Shown one piece after another: positions 8,545 to 19,833 of a DNA stretch of 64,000 bases (within the stretch, counting starts at the first letter, position 1; every line of letters starts with the position of its first letter). This DNA is from Ralstonia sp. RRA (GTDB taxonomy: Bacteria; Pseudomonadota; Gammaproteobacteria; Burkholderiales; Burkholderiaceae): positions 1-64,000 of the forward strand of contig NZ_CP146093.1 of NCBI RefSeq assembly GCF_037023145.1. The letters run 5' to 3'. The position numbers were made by a program, and so were the translations under genes. The notes below the pieces were generated by a model, which was not told where the DNA came from, ran no database searches, and saw nothing but the letters and a program-made list of their open reading frames with translations.

Positions 8545-9941
8545 TGGGGCAGTTCTCCCTGACCACTCGGCTCACCGCGTATTTCTCGCTGTGTTCGGCA
8601 GCCGTCTTGCTGGGCCTGGGCGTGGTGATTGCGCTGGCCATGGATCAGCACTTTGCGGTGGAGGACTACACCGCGCTGCGCGAGAACGTCAGCGTCATTG
8701 AAAAGATTGTCGAATCGAGTCCCGCCGAACAGGTCCCCGAACGCATCCGCGAGGCAATCCAACATCGCACCGATCTCGTAGCTCGTATCCAGGGTTCGGA
8801 CGGGCACATGCTGTACGTAACCCAGGATTTCGATTTTCAAGCGGCAACGCAAGCGCTGGCGCAGTTGCGGCATACCAGCGAAACCCTCGTTTGGGCGCAA
8901 GGCGGTCAGCAATATCGGGGCATGCACGCGGCCATCCCACTGCGAGATGGATCATCGGGCGAGCTTGATGTCCTGCTGGGGATCAACACGGACATTCACG
9001 CCCACTTCCTCCACACCTTCCGCGGGACGCTCGCTTTCTATATCGCCGTCGCAGCGCTGGCCACGGGCCTATTCGGCTGGTGGGCTGCACGCCGAGGCCT
9101 GGCGCCTTTGCGCACCATGGCCTCGCGGGCGCGCACGGTGACTGCCGACAAGCTCGATGAACGCATGCCTGTTGATACCGTGCCAGTCGAAGTGGCGGAC
9201 CTTGCCGCGACCCTGAACGGCATGTTGGAGCGCCTGCAGAACGATTTCCGCCGCTTGTCGGACTTCTCGACCGACATCGCCCATGAACTGCGTACGCCTA
9301 TCACGAACCTGCTCACGCAGACGGAGGTCGTGCTATCCCAGCCGCGCGAGGGCACGAAGTATCGCGATGTGCTGACCTCCAATGCGGAGGAACTGCAGCG
9401 CCTGGCACGCATGGTGTCCGACATGCTGTACCTCGCCAAGATGGAGCACAGCCTGACGCTGCCAAGCGCCGAAGACATCCGCATCGCTGACGAAATCCGC
9501 GCGTTGTTCGATTTCTATGACGCGCTTGCAGAAGACAAGGCTGTCCTGCTCGAAACGCGGGGCGATGGACACGTCACAGGAGACCGGCTCATGCTGCGCC
9601 GTGCGTTGAGCAACCTGCTCTCCAACGCCATCCGGCACACCCCGCGACATGGCCGCGTGGTCGTCTCGGTCAGTGATGATCGCGACGGCATGACGGTTTC
9701 GGTAGACAACGACGGCAGCGAGATCGCGCCGCAGCTGCTGCCATTTATCTTCGAGCGCTTTTTCCGGGCGGACAAATCGCGCGCGCGGCCCGAGTCGGAA
9801 AGTGCCGGCCTTGGCTTGGCCATCACCAAAGCGATCGTTGCGGCGCACGGCGGCACCATCACCGTTGCGCGCATTGACGGGCGCACACGGTTCTCTATCC
9901 GCCTACCGCGTTGCATCGATGCCGCAATATTGTCTGTATAG
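8544..9941 (+). CDS. copS: Copper-sensing histidine kinase CopS
   Basis: 465 aa: N-terminal membrane helix (about 12-33), a periplasmic sensor segment, a second helix (about 162-180), a HAMP region, then the dimerisation box DFSTDIAHELRTPITN with phospho-acceptor His248. The ATPase domain has SNLLSNAIRHTP (N box) and a GLGLAITKAIV G box near the end. It belongs to the CusS/CopS heavy-metal kinase family and is coupled to copR by an overlapping start. It should sense periplasmic copper and phosphorylate CopR. Confidence 0.95.
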   Translation: MGQFSLTTRLTAYFSLCSAAVLLGLGVVIALAMDQHFAVEDYTALRENVSVIEKIVESSPAEQVPERIREAIQHRTDLVARIQGSDGHMLYVTQDFDFQAATQALAQLRHTSETLVWAQGGQQYRGMHAAIPLRDGSSGELDVLLGINTDIHAHFLHTFRGTLAFYIAVAALATGLFGWWAARRGLAPLRTMASRARTVTADKLDERMPVDTVPVEVADLAATLNGMLERLQNDFRRLSDFSTDIAHELRTPITNLLTQTEVVLSQPREGTKYRDVLTSNAEELQRLARMVSDMLYLAKMEHSLTLPSAEDIRIADEIRALFDFYDALAEDKAVLLETRGDGHVTGDRLMLRRALSNLLSNAIRHTPRHGRVVVSVSDDRDGMTVSVDNDGSEIAPQLLPFIFERFFRADKSRARPESESAGLGLAITKAIVAAHGGTITVARIDGRTRFSIRLPRCIDAAILSV

Positions 9942-10063
9942 TTCTTTGCACACTGCGGCGACTACTGCCAAGCCGGGCTTGGCGGGCATTTTGGGTCGCA
10001 AACCGAAACAGCCGCCGGTTTCGCGCGCCACTCCGATGGACTCAAACGATGAGGATCGGCGCT

Positions 10064-10450
10064 TCATCGTACTCGGAATACGATCCTGCCATTGACAGGA
10101 TGCCCATCGGATGAGACCGCTTGCCAGTCAACGCGATAGGAACCAGCCATGAGAGGTTGAGTCGGCTGAATAACGACCGTCTTGGCGTCTCCGCCACGCG
10201 ATACTTCAGCCGGAATCTTCATCGGCCCGTGAAGCGCCCGGCCCGGCAGCCACGCCATAACTAGATTACCTCCCGAAGGCGGGAATACAAGTTCCTCTGA
10301 AAATCTCAATTCGATTCGCTTTGGGGCGGCCACTTCAGAATTGTTCGCTGGTCTCGATGAAACCAGCTTTGGATGGCCGAGAGCGATCTCGCTCAGAATC
10401 GCGAACAGGACGGTGACTGAGCCTCGCAATGCGCGGCGACTTGCGGACAT
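10064..10450 (-). CDS. Second CopC-like periplasmic copper protein
   Basis: 128 aa from ATG 10450, which is preceded by GGAGGTGCGCC; an upstream in-frame ATG at 10480 lacks a site. The mature start HPKLVSSRPAN and the SSDGHPVNG segment match CopC, giving the N-terminal His and D-x-H Cu(II) ligands. The Met-rich Cu(I) segment of the first CopC is largely replaced (MAWLPGRALHGPM), which suggests a Cu(II)-only type. It stands alone, convergent with copS, with no copD beside it. Confidence 0.88.
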   Translation of the reverse strand: MSASRRALRGSVTVLFAILSEIALGHPKLVSSRPANNSEVAAPKRIELRFSEELVFPPSGGNLVMAWLPGRALHGPMKIPAEVSRGGDAKTVVIQPTQPLMAGSYRVDWQAVSSDGHPVNGRIVFRVR

Positions 10451-11027
10451 GGCGCACCTCCGTTTCTTGGGAATGTGCATTTAGCTTAAGTCGTTGCACA
10501 CGGAGCCTGTTGATGCAGGTCAGACCACCCACGAGCAACTAGCGTGCGATGAGATGGTAATCGGTGTCCCAAAACAGCACGATATGGCAATGCGTACCGA
10601 AGTTGTTGGTGCGCGCGGTAGCGCCCGCTGGGTGATGTCACGACGCATAGAGGTGTACGGGTTCGGCACCGGCTCGACACCGTCCACCAGAGGCTAGTTC
10701 TAGACCACTTTGCTGTGGCGCTGCTACGTTGGTGATTTGCTGCCCAATGCGATCCGGCACACCCCCGCGACATGGCCTTGTGGTCGTCGTGGCGCACGCG
10801 CGTCTCCACGTGCCGACCGCATTCCGCCGAGAGCGCGAACACTTCGGTTCACCATGGGCCACTGGCGGAAAGCGCACATGACCGCCACATGGCGGTCCGA
10901 TTACGGTTCGGACAGATCTGGCCATTTGCGACTCAACGTGCCCCGCCTCTTTGGCACAAGGCGCCGTCCTTGCTTTCTCGTGGGTGCGCATGCCATGTCG
11001 GTACGCCAACCACCCAGGAGAACGACG
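10451..11027. other. 577-bp interval without an intact gene
   Basis: Between the second copC and the copper-storage gene there is no convincing complete ORF. The one recognisable item is a decayed copS fragment near 10715-10795, annotated separately. The last bases carry the AGGAG ribosome site of the downstream gene. No clear promoter dyad was found. Confidence 0.6.
10715..10795 (+). pseudogene. Decayed copS fragment (ATPase N-box region)
   Basis: The stretch around TGCTGCCCAATGCGATCCGG and the following GCGACATGGCC/TGTGGTCGTC parallels the intact copS at about 9590-9675, which encodes the NLLSNAIRHTPRHGRVVV region. An extra C in the CACCCCCGCG run shifts the frame, so translation passes from LLPNAIRHTP into unrelated residues. 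Only some 80 bp align. It is a relic of another copS copy, presumably once paired with the second copC. Confidence 0.65.
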
Positions 11028-11354
11028 ATGTCTCACCAAACCTATCAAGAATGTCTCGACGCCTGTAACGCGTGTCAGGTCACATGCTTGCACTGTGCTG
11101 TGGCTTGCCTCAACGAGCCAAGCCCGGCGGAACTTGCCGACTGTATTCGCCTGGATCTCGATTGCGCGGAGTTGTGCCAGACTGCCGTTGGTTATATGGC
11201 ACGCGGCAGCAGCCAAGCCAAAGCCGTTTGCGTATTATGCGCAACCATCTGTCAGAAATGCGGCGCAGAGTGCGCGAAGCATGCACACGACCACTGTCAA
11301 ACTTGCGCACGTGCGTGTGAGGAATGCGCGCAAGCCTGTCGAGCTATGCAATAA
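11028..11354 (+). CDS. Four-helix-bundle copper storage protein (Csp/DUF326 family)
   Basis: 108 aa from ATG 11028, preceded by AGGAGAACGACG; longer in-frame extensions upstream have no coding character. The protein is packed with paired Cys (CLDACNACQVTCLHC, CAELC, CVLCATICQKCGAEC, CQTCARACEECAQACR) on predicted helices, the pattern of Csp proteins that hold many Cu(I) ions inside a four-helix bundle. There is no signal peptide, so it should be the cytosolic (Csp3-like) kind. Its location beside cop genes supports a role in buffering cytosolic copper. Confidence 0.9.
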   Translation: MSHQTYQECLDACNACQVTCLHCAVACLNEPSPAELADCIRLDLDCAELCQTAVGYMARGSSQAKAVCVLCATICQKCGAECAKHAHDHCQTCARACEECAQACRAMQ

Positions 11355-11388
11355 CGGCTTTGAACCCCAGTTCAATTGGAAGGAGCAA

Positions 11389-11565
11389 ATGGCGCTGATA
11401 GGTCACATCCGCCGTCACGTGTTACACCATCCACGAATTGCCGGTTCGGTGCGCTGCCATTGGAAAGCGGCCTCAAAAGCACAATGCGCGCACATAGCAC
11501 GAGGAATTTTCATTGTTGTTCATGCGCCCCGCCCTTCCCTCGTCTGCCTTTCTCCTTCTGCTTGA
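11389..11565 (+). CDS. Small ORF of unknown function (58 aa), doubtful
   Basis: An ATG with an unusually good ribosome site (GGAAGGAGCAA) 34 bp after the storage-protein gene opens MALIGHIRRHVLHHPRIAGS. The frame runs 58 codons and overlaps the 3' end of the convergent MFS gene by 46 bp. I do not recognise the sequence. It may be the start of a gene whose remainder was lost rather than a working peptide. Confidence 0.3.
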   Translation: MALIGHIRRHVLHHPRIAGSVRCHWKAASKAQCAHIARGIFIVVHAPRPSLVCLSPSA

Positions 11566-12827
11566 AAGCTGCGCTGCTCTGGCTGACGTTCAGCCTGCCG
11601 CGCCGCGCCCCACCAACGCAGTGCAGCCACACTACCAAGCAGCAACACAGCCGCCGCTGCCCAAAATGGAGCGAACGTATTCCATCCAAACAGGGTACCG
11701 GCACTCACCGAACCTAGTGCCTGCCCCAGGTTGCCTGCGGCTGCCTGCCTTGCCAACAGCGACCCAGCGAAACTACGGTCACCTTCCAGCAACTCATAAG
11801 ACAGCACCGGTCCAATCATGCCGACGCCGGTAGCCACCACGGCGATTAGCAGCCCAAGCGCGGCGGCATCGGGCACCAGTGCGGCAAAGCCCAGTGCCAC
11901 CGCTGAGCCGGCAAATGCGCCGGCAACCCAGCGATGGTCGATATGCTTGCGCACTGCCGGAAGCAGCAGCAAAGCCTGCGCGGCGAGCATCGCCAGGCTG
12001 CACGTGACAAACATCACCGCAATCATCGAGTTGGGTAGGCGCAGTGTCTGGCCACCAAACAGGCTGAAGCCGACTTCGAAGGTACCTGCGGCAAAGGACG
12101 CCAGCAGGGCTAACAGCATCGATACAGCAACGAAGCGCTTGCGCTGCCGGGTCATCTGCACCGAGCCGCTGTCGAGCAAGATCGGCTTGGTCGTGCTCAG
12201 GCAGCGGCGAACCGCCAACAGAAGTGGCAGTCCGACCGATGCGACCACCAACGCGGGCCAGTTGACCATACTGGGCATCTGGCCTGCAGGCATGCCCATC
12301 AGCGGCCCGGCAAGCCAACTACCGAACGCGGGGCCCGCGAGAAAGCCAACGAACGATGCACTACCGATCAGCACAAAGCGCCGACTCCTGTCCTCGGTAT
12401 TGCTGATGTCGGTCACATAGGCCTGGGCACCGGGCACGATAGCCGCTGCCCCCGCCCCGGCGATCAATCGACCGCCATAGATCGCCATGAGACTGGGTAT
12501 TAGCGCGACCATCGCGGTTCCCAGCACAAACATAGCGAAGCCGGTAGTCAGCGCCGCCGCCCGCCCACGATGATCCGACTGGCGGCCCCACCACGGCGCA
12601 AAGATGAACAGCGCGAGCGTGTAGATTCCTCCCAGCATGCCAACGTGCCACGCCAGCGTTTGCCGCGTCGCACCAGGCAGGTACTGCGCCAGATACAACT
12701 GCAGCAACGGCAGCCCGACTCCATAGCCGAGAGAGACAACAAATACCAGAGCAAGCAGCACGACCAACGCTGGCCTGACGGCCCGCGCATCGAGGGGTGC
12801 GGGAGTGGCGGACGATTGATTAAGCAT
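11520..12827 (-). CDS. MFS efflux permease
   Basis: 435 aa with about 12 hydrophobic segments, the MFS loop-2/3 motif as GRQSDHRGRAAAL near residue 80, and a central basic loop (VQMTRQRKRF) between the two six-helix halves. It resembles the TetA/DHA1 drug-proton antiporters; the substrate cannot be told from sequence. It starts 7 nt after the P-type ATPase stop and looks like the last gene of the long leftward operon. Confidence 0.85.
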   Translation of the reverse strand: MLNQSSATPAPLDARAVRPALVVLLALVFVVSLGYGVGLPLLQLYLAQYLPGATRQTLAWHVGMLGGIYTLALFIFAPWWGRQSDHRGRAAALTTGFAMFVLGTAMVALIPSLMAIYGGRLIAGAGAAAIVPGAQAYVTDISNTEDRSRRFVLIGSASFVGFLAGPAFGSWLAGPLMGMPAGQMPSMVNWPALVVASVGLPLLLAVRRCLSTTKPILLDSGSVQMTRQRKRFVAVSMLLALLASFAAGTFEVGFSLFGGQTLRLPNSMIAVMFVTCSLAMLAAQALLLLPAVRKHIDHRWVAGAFAGSAVALGFAALVPDAAALGLLIAVVATGVGMIGPVLSYELLEGDRSFAGSLLARQAAAGNLGQALGSVSAGTLFGWNTFAPFWAAAAVLLLGSVAALRWWGAARQAERQPEQRSFQAEGERQTREGRGA

Positions 12828-12834
12828 GATGCCT

Positions 12835-15275
<2,441 letters not shown>

Positions 15276-15279
<4 letters not shown>

Positions 15280-15926
15280 GAGGGAATCCGTTGTTGGGGA
15301 ATCGAACGCAGTGCGATGAAGTGCAGTGCGACAGCGCCACTCAGCAGCGCGGCGAAGAAGCACCACACCGAAATGAACCAATGGGCATAGAAAACGTAGG
15401 CGGTGAACGAAGCGGCCAGCGTGAGCGCCCCGAACACCTTGACCCAAACATGGCTGGAGAGCAACAGGCTCACCGTCGTGGAAAGCAGGTACAGCGTCAT
15501 CGACGCGACAATGTAGAAATGCGGGGACTGGTAGTCCACATGGCCTGCCATCGGGCGCGCCTGAATCGGGTTGACCACCAGGCTGTACAACAGGTATGCA
15601 CCCACAGCCAGACCCATAACCACAAAGGCCAACAACCCTCGGCGGCGCGGACCCCGGGGCTCTAGCAGCCATGCCGCTAAGGGGACGTACACCGGCCACA
15701 GTACGTGGGAGAAAAATGAGTACACCTGCGTAGCAACAAAGTTAAGCCAAGCGGGGCCACCAAAACTGAGCCAGACCACCCCCTCGACAAGCTGCTGGAT
15801 CGCAAACAGCAATGGGATGGCGGCATAAGGGCGCTCCGCCGGGCAGCGCGCCATACGCAGCGTCACGGTGCCGATTGCCAGCAGTAGCGTGCCGGAGCCA
15901 AAGCTGGCCGTCGCGGAAAAGCACAT
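15276..15926 (-). CDS. DUF6629-like polytopic membrane protein
   Basis: 216 aa from ATG 15926, giving the N-terminus [20 protein letters not shown] that I associate with DUF6629 proteins; a longer frame to 15974 overlaps the upstream gene. About seven hydrophobic segments are visible, with [10 protein letters not shown] and a short basic loop. Function unknown. It starts 4 nt after the CFA synthase stop and its own stop overlaps the ATPase start, so it is embedded in the operon. Confidence 0.75.
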
Positions 15927-15930
15927 AGCG

Positions 15931-17274
15931 CTAGTTCCCCCAATCCCAATGCGGTCGACTGCGGTACAGATCACGCCGTGTCATCGGCACAGGCCATTTA
16001 CCCGGGTGGCGATTGGACGCCAGGATTTGATAGATGCCGGAGCCACCGGCCTCGAACTCCAACGCGCAGGCCGCCATGTACAGGCGCCAGACGCGATAGG
16101 CGGCTTCTCCAACTTCAGCGATCGCCGCATCGCGCTGAGCCTCCAGGCGATGCACCCAGTGCCGTAAGGTCATCGCGTAGTGCGGGCGCAGTCCCTCGAC
16201 GTCATGGATCTCAAAGCCCGCGCGCTCCATGCCGAGTTGGATGTTGCTGATGCAATCAAGCTCGCCGTCGGGAAATACATAGCGATTGATGAACTCGGTG
16301 GCAGCTGTCTTGTTCCACCCTTCCTCGTCGTGCGTGATGCCGTGGTTCAAGAATAGGCCGCCCGGCTTGAGCATCCGACGCACCACCGCATAGTAGGCCG
16401 GCAGGTTGCGCAGGCCGACGTGCTCGAACATCCCGATGCTGGAAACCTTGTCGTAGACACCCTCGCCTTCCAGATCACGGTAATCGCGCAACTCCACCGT
16501 GACGCGATCCTGTAACCCTTCGATCCGAATGCGCTCGCGGGCGTATTCGAGCTGTCGCTCGCTTAGGGTGATGCCGTGGGCGTGCACACCGTGCTCGCGC
16601 GCGGCCCAACATACGAGCGCCCCCCAGCCGCAGCCGATATCCAGCAGCCGTTCGCCGGGCCGCAGGCGCAGCTTGCGGCAAACGTGCTCAAGCTTGTTGC
16701 GCTGCGCCGTGTCCAGCGAATCGGAGGGCTGCTCGAAGTAGGCGCAGGAGTACACCCGCTCCTCGTCCAGCCACAACCCATAGAACTTGTTGGACACGTC
16801 ATAGTGGAACGAGATCGCGGCGCGATCGCTGTGGCGCGAATGCCGGTGCGCGAAGCGCCGGGCGACCCGGGATGCGAAGCCCGCATCCGGTTTGATCTCA
16901 CCCAGGTCCGGAGCGGGCAGCATTAACGCGTCCTTTAACAGCGCGAGCTTGTCGCGCCACGACAACTGGATCGACTCGAAATGGTTCTTCAACCGGAGCG
17001 CGCCGTACAGGTCTCCCTCGATGTCGAGCACGCCCCGAAAGTACGCGTCAGCCAATAAAAGGGGACTGCGCGCCACCACCAACTGACGCAACAGGCTGGG
17101 GTCCCGCACCACCAACGTGAAATCGACCGCCGTATCGTGCCCGTGCAGCGTGTCGTTCCACAGCCGCAGTGCGGGCGGCTTCTCCATCCCAGCGAGCAAC
17201 CGACGCAGGATGCGTAGCGCCGGCTCGGTGTCGGTCGAAGGAACGCTGCCAATAAATGCCTTGGTGCTGTTCAT
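15931..17274 (-). CDS. cfa: Cyclopropane-fatty-acyl-phospholipid synthase
   Basis: 447 aa from ATG 17274, with GGGAGGGCAAGAG upstream. It has an N-terminal SCP-like domain, then a SAM-dependent methyltransferase domain with glycine-rich motif LLDIGCGWGALVCWAA, preceded by the FHYDVSNKFYGLWLDEERVYSCAYF block typical of CFA synthases, and SIGMFEHVG and FPDGE blocks. It transfers a methylene from S-adenosylmethionine to unsaturated acyl chains in the membrane, a classic stress and stationary-phase change. The start overlaps the stop of a 49-codon ORF (ATGA). Confidence 0.95.
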   Translation of the reverse strand: MNSTKAFIGSVPSTDTEPALRILRRLLAGMEKPPALRLWNDTLHGHDTAVDFTLVVRDPSLLRQLVVARSPLLLADAYFRGVLDIEGDLYGALRLKNHFESIQLSWRDKLALLKDALMLPAPDLGEIKPDAGFASRVARRFAHRHSRHSDRAAISFHYDVSNKFYGLWLDEERVYSCAYFEQPSDSLDTAQRNKLEHVCRKLRLRPGERLLDIGCGWGALVCWAAREHGVHAHGITLSERQLEYARERIRIEGLQDRVTVELRDYRDLEGEGVYDKVSSIGMFEHVGLRNLPAYYAVVRRMLKPGGLFLNHGITHDEEGWNKTAATEFINRYVFPDGELDCISNIQLGMERAGFEIHDVEGLRPHYAMTLRHWVHRLEAQRDAAIAEVGEAAYRVWRLYMAACALEFEAGGSGIYQILASNRHPGKWPVPMTRRDLYRSRPHWDWGN

Positions 17275-17420
17275 CTCTTGCCCTCCCGTTGGGTTGATGG
17301 CTCGTCGCGGTCCTCTCCGCCAATTGACACGATGAAGCGCCAACCCGACATCGGAATCGCGGCTTTGCAAAATCCGGCCAGATCTATCTCGAAGTGAACG
17401 TGCGGAGTCTTGGCACTCAT
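17271..17420 (-). CDS. 49-aa ORF coupled at both ends in the operon
   Basis: ATG at 17420 overlaps the stop of the PRPP-synthetase-like gene, and its own stop overlaps the CFA start; both junctions are ATGA. The peptide begins [20 protein letters not shown] and ends in a basic, polar tail. I recognise no family. Filling exactly the 150-bp interval with an open frame joined at each end argues that it is translated, if only to carry ribosomes between the flanking genes. Confidence 0.55.
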   Translation of the reverse strand: MSAKTPHVHFEIDLAGFCKAAIPMSGWRFIVSIGGEDRDEPSTQREGKR

Positions 17421-18322
17421 GTGGCACCCCCGGGGTCTTGCATGAGTTCACGAACCGCGGACGCTAGGTCCGGGGCAACGGAGATTCCATTGGTGGGATG
17501 GACAACCGTGTCGCAGCTCACCACCAGCCCGGCCCCAGTGGACTCCAAATCCTGAACCGCGTTGCCTGAAAACACCGCGTGAATCGCGATGCACACAGGC
17601 GCGGCCAAGCCCGCGCGCCGCAGATGACCAATGGTCTCGGCCATCGTGCGACCGGTGGAGACAATGTCATCGACCAGCACCGGCGTGTGGTCGCGCCAGC
17701 GCTCCACATCCGGCACCGAAACCTCGACATCCCGGTCACCTTTGCGGACCTTGTGCAGCACCACCATGGGCGCGTCCGCCCTGCTTGCGACATCGGCCAC
17801 CCATTGGTTGCTCTCCTCGTCAGGGCCCACAAGCGCCGGGCGTGTCACATGGGCGCGCAGCCATGCCGCCACAGCCGGCGCCGCGTGGACGTGACGCGTT
17901 GGGATTACATAGACCTGCGACAACTTGGTGATGCGGTGCAAGTGGGGATCGACTGTTGCCAGCCAATCAAATCCACGCGACAACCAGGCTGCAAAATGCC
18001 GTGCACTCACCGTCTCACCCGGCTGGAAGCAACTATCCTGTCGCATGTAGGCGAGGTAAGGTGCGACCAGACCAACGTCGGTCGCACCGTTCTCCCGGGC
18101 GGCCGCCGCCAACAGCAGCAACGGAATCAGCTTGTCGTCCGGCCGGTCTAGCGTGCAGACGATGGCGACCCGCCGCCCCTCCACGGCAGACTCCACCCGC
18201 ACATACGACTCTCCATCCGGAAAGCGCCGCACCGTCGTAGTCCCGCGCTCTGCGCCCAACGCCGAAGCCAGCTTCTCTGCCATCGCTTCATTGCCCGGCA
18301 TGGCAAAAATCAGTGGCGTCAT
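17417..18322 (-). CDS. Ribose-phosphate pyrophosphokinase-like protein
   Basis: 301 aa of the Prs/PRTase fold: N-terminal [12 protein letters not shown], mid-chain [16 protein letters not shown] and the PRPP-loop [13 protein letters not shown] near residue 215. It has the DPHLH block of PRPP synthetases but is shorter than bacterial housekeeping Prs and diverges at several conserved positions, so it is probably an accessory paralogue rather than the main enzyme. It overlaps the phosphorylase gene upstream by ATGA, which suggests a joint role in nucleotide or ribose-phosphate turnover. Confidence 0.85.
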   Translation of the reverse strand: MTPLIFAMPGNEAMAEKLASALGAERGTTTVRRFPDGESYVRVESAVEGRRVAIVCTLDRPDDKLIPLLLLAAAARENGATDVGLVAPYLAYMRQDSCFQPGETVSARHFAAWLSRGFDWLATVDPHLHRITKLSQVYVIPTRHVHAAPAVAAWLRAHVTRPALVGPDEESNQWVADVASRADAPMVVLHKVRKGDRDVEVSVPDVERWRDHTPVLVDDIVSTGRTMAETIGHLRRAGLAAPVCIAIHAVFSGNAVQDLESTGAGLVVSCDTVVHPTNGISVAPDLASAVRELMQDPGGAT

Positions 18323-19833
18323 CTCGAATCTCCCACATCGATCAGCGGGTGAGCCTCCAGGTAGTCGAACGCGTAGTCCAACTCGCCGAGCGCTTCGGCA
18401 TGCACGGTGAACAGCGGCATACCTCGCTCGACGCGATCCCCCAGCTTGACATGCAGTTCGAGCCCGGCAGCGGGTGCCTTCGGTGCCCCGGCGAGCTTGG
18501 CCACGCGAGCCAACCGCCGGCTGTCGATCTCACGTACCATCCCGTCACGTTCGGCCAGCACAGGCTCGCGTAGCCGCGCCCGCTGCGGCTCGCGTAAGCC
18601 CCCTTGCGCTTTGCAGATCGCCTGGAATTTGGCCCACGCGGCGCCGCTATCAAGCAACCGCTGAGCGACCAAGACGCCAGTACCCGGCTCGCTGTGACCG
18701 CAAAATTCCAACAGTTGTCCAGCCAATGCGACAGCGCGCACGCTCAGATCCTCGGGCGCGCGCTCGGCACGCTGAAGGACTGCCAGCACGTCGTGCGCCT
18801 CCAGTGAGGGACCAATGCCACGGCCCACCGGCTGCGTCCCGTCCGTACGCACTACCTGCAAGTGCAAATCAAAGGCCTGCGCTACCTGCTCCAGCATTTG
18901 CTTCAGGCACTCGTAGTCTGCGTCACTGCGCACCTTGGCGGTCGGCCCGACCGGCACATCGATCACGGAGTGGGTAGCGCCGGCAGCGATCTTCTTCGAC
19001 AGCACAGATGCCACGAGCTGCGCGTCGCTGTCGAGGTCCAGCGGGCGCTCGACGCGGATCAACATGTCGTCGGCCGGGCTGAGCGCCAGCGAGCCTCCCC
19101 AGACAAAGCAGCCGCCCTCGCGTTGGACAACGCGGCGCATCTGCTCCAAATCGAGCGCCACCGGCGTCATCGTTTCGATCACGTCGGCGGTGCCAGCCGG
19201 CGAGGTAATGGCCCTTGACGACGTCTTCGGCATCGTGAGCCCGGCCGCGGTGATGATCGACACGACAATCGGCGTCGTGCGGTTTCCCGGCAATCCACCC
19301 ACACAGTGCTTGTCCGCGATCGGTGCATGCCCCCAGTCGAGCCGCTTGCCCGCGGCCAGCATCGCTCGCGTCAGATCGATCGTCTCCTGCAAATCCATCC
19401 GCCCGCCGGCGCAGGCGCTTAGAAAAGCGGCGATATGTGTCCCAGGGTAGCTGCCAGCGGCGACGTCACTAATGATCGAGTCCAGAGCCGACGCGTCGAG
19501 CCTGTGGCCGTAGATCTTCGCCCGCACCTGGCTCATTGAGTCCAGCGTCGGGGCATGCGAGATCGTGATCCGGTCGCCCGGCGCGGGCGCCAGCGCTCGC
19601 CACGCGCTGTTCGAAAGCGCCGCCTCCCCCAACTCCAGCAAGGTCGGATCGACAACGTTCAGCGTGGCGATGATCGAGCGTCCGTTCAGGCTAATCAGTA
19701 CTCGCGTCTGCGCCTCGAAACCCTCGGAGCGGCAAACATGGCAGTCTCGATGCATGTAGACGACATATTCCTGCTGCGTCTCGATGCCCATCCGACGCAC
19801 GGCAAGACTTGCCCTGTGGCGAGGGTTCCTCAT
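18319..19833 (-). CDS. AMP/thymidine-phosphorylase-family enzyme (archaeal AMP phosphorylase type)
   Basis: 504 aa from ATG 19833, overlapping the nuclease stop as ATGA. Length and motifs match the long AMP-phosphorylase branch, not DeoA (about 440 aa): an extra N-terminal domain of about 80 residues, then [32 protein letters not shown] and a C-terminal swivel-like domain. The archaeal enzyme releases the base from nucleoside 5'-monophosphates with phosphate, giving ribose 1,5-bisphosphate. Bacterial members are usually labelled putative thymidine phosphorylase; substrate is unproven. Confidence 0.88.
   Translation of the reverse strand: MRNPRHRASLAVRRMGIETQQEYVVYMHRDCHVCRSEGFEAQTRVLISLNGRSIIATLNVVDPTLLELGEAALSNSAWRALAPAPGDRITISHAPTLDSMSQVRAKIYGHRLDASALDSIISDVAAGSYPGTHIAAFLSACAGGRMDLQETIDLTRAMLAAGKRLDWGHAPIADKHCVGGLPGNRTTPIVVSIITAAGLTMPKTSSRAITSPAGTADVIETMTPVALDLEQMRRVVQREGGCFVWGGSLALSPADDMLIRVERPLDLDSDAQLVASVLSKKIAAGATHSVIDVPVGPTAKVRSDADYECLKQMLEQVAQAFDLHLQVVRTDGTQPVGRGIGPSLEAHDVLAVLQRAERAPEDLSVRAVALAGQLLEFCGHSEPGTGVLVAQRLLDSGAAWAKFQAICKAQGGLREPQRARLREPVLAERDGMVREIDSRRLARVAKLAGAPKAPAAGLELHVKLGDRVERGMPLFTVHAEALGELDYAFDYLEAHPLIDVGDSR

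Noticed and set aside
15280..15699. N-terminal extension of the P-type ATPase frame to 15699
   Set aside because: It overlaps the DUF6629-like gene in another frame and lacks domain logic; ATG 15279 forms an ATGA junction.
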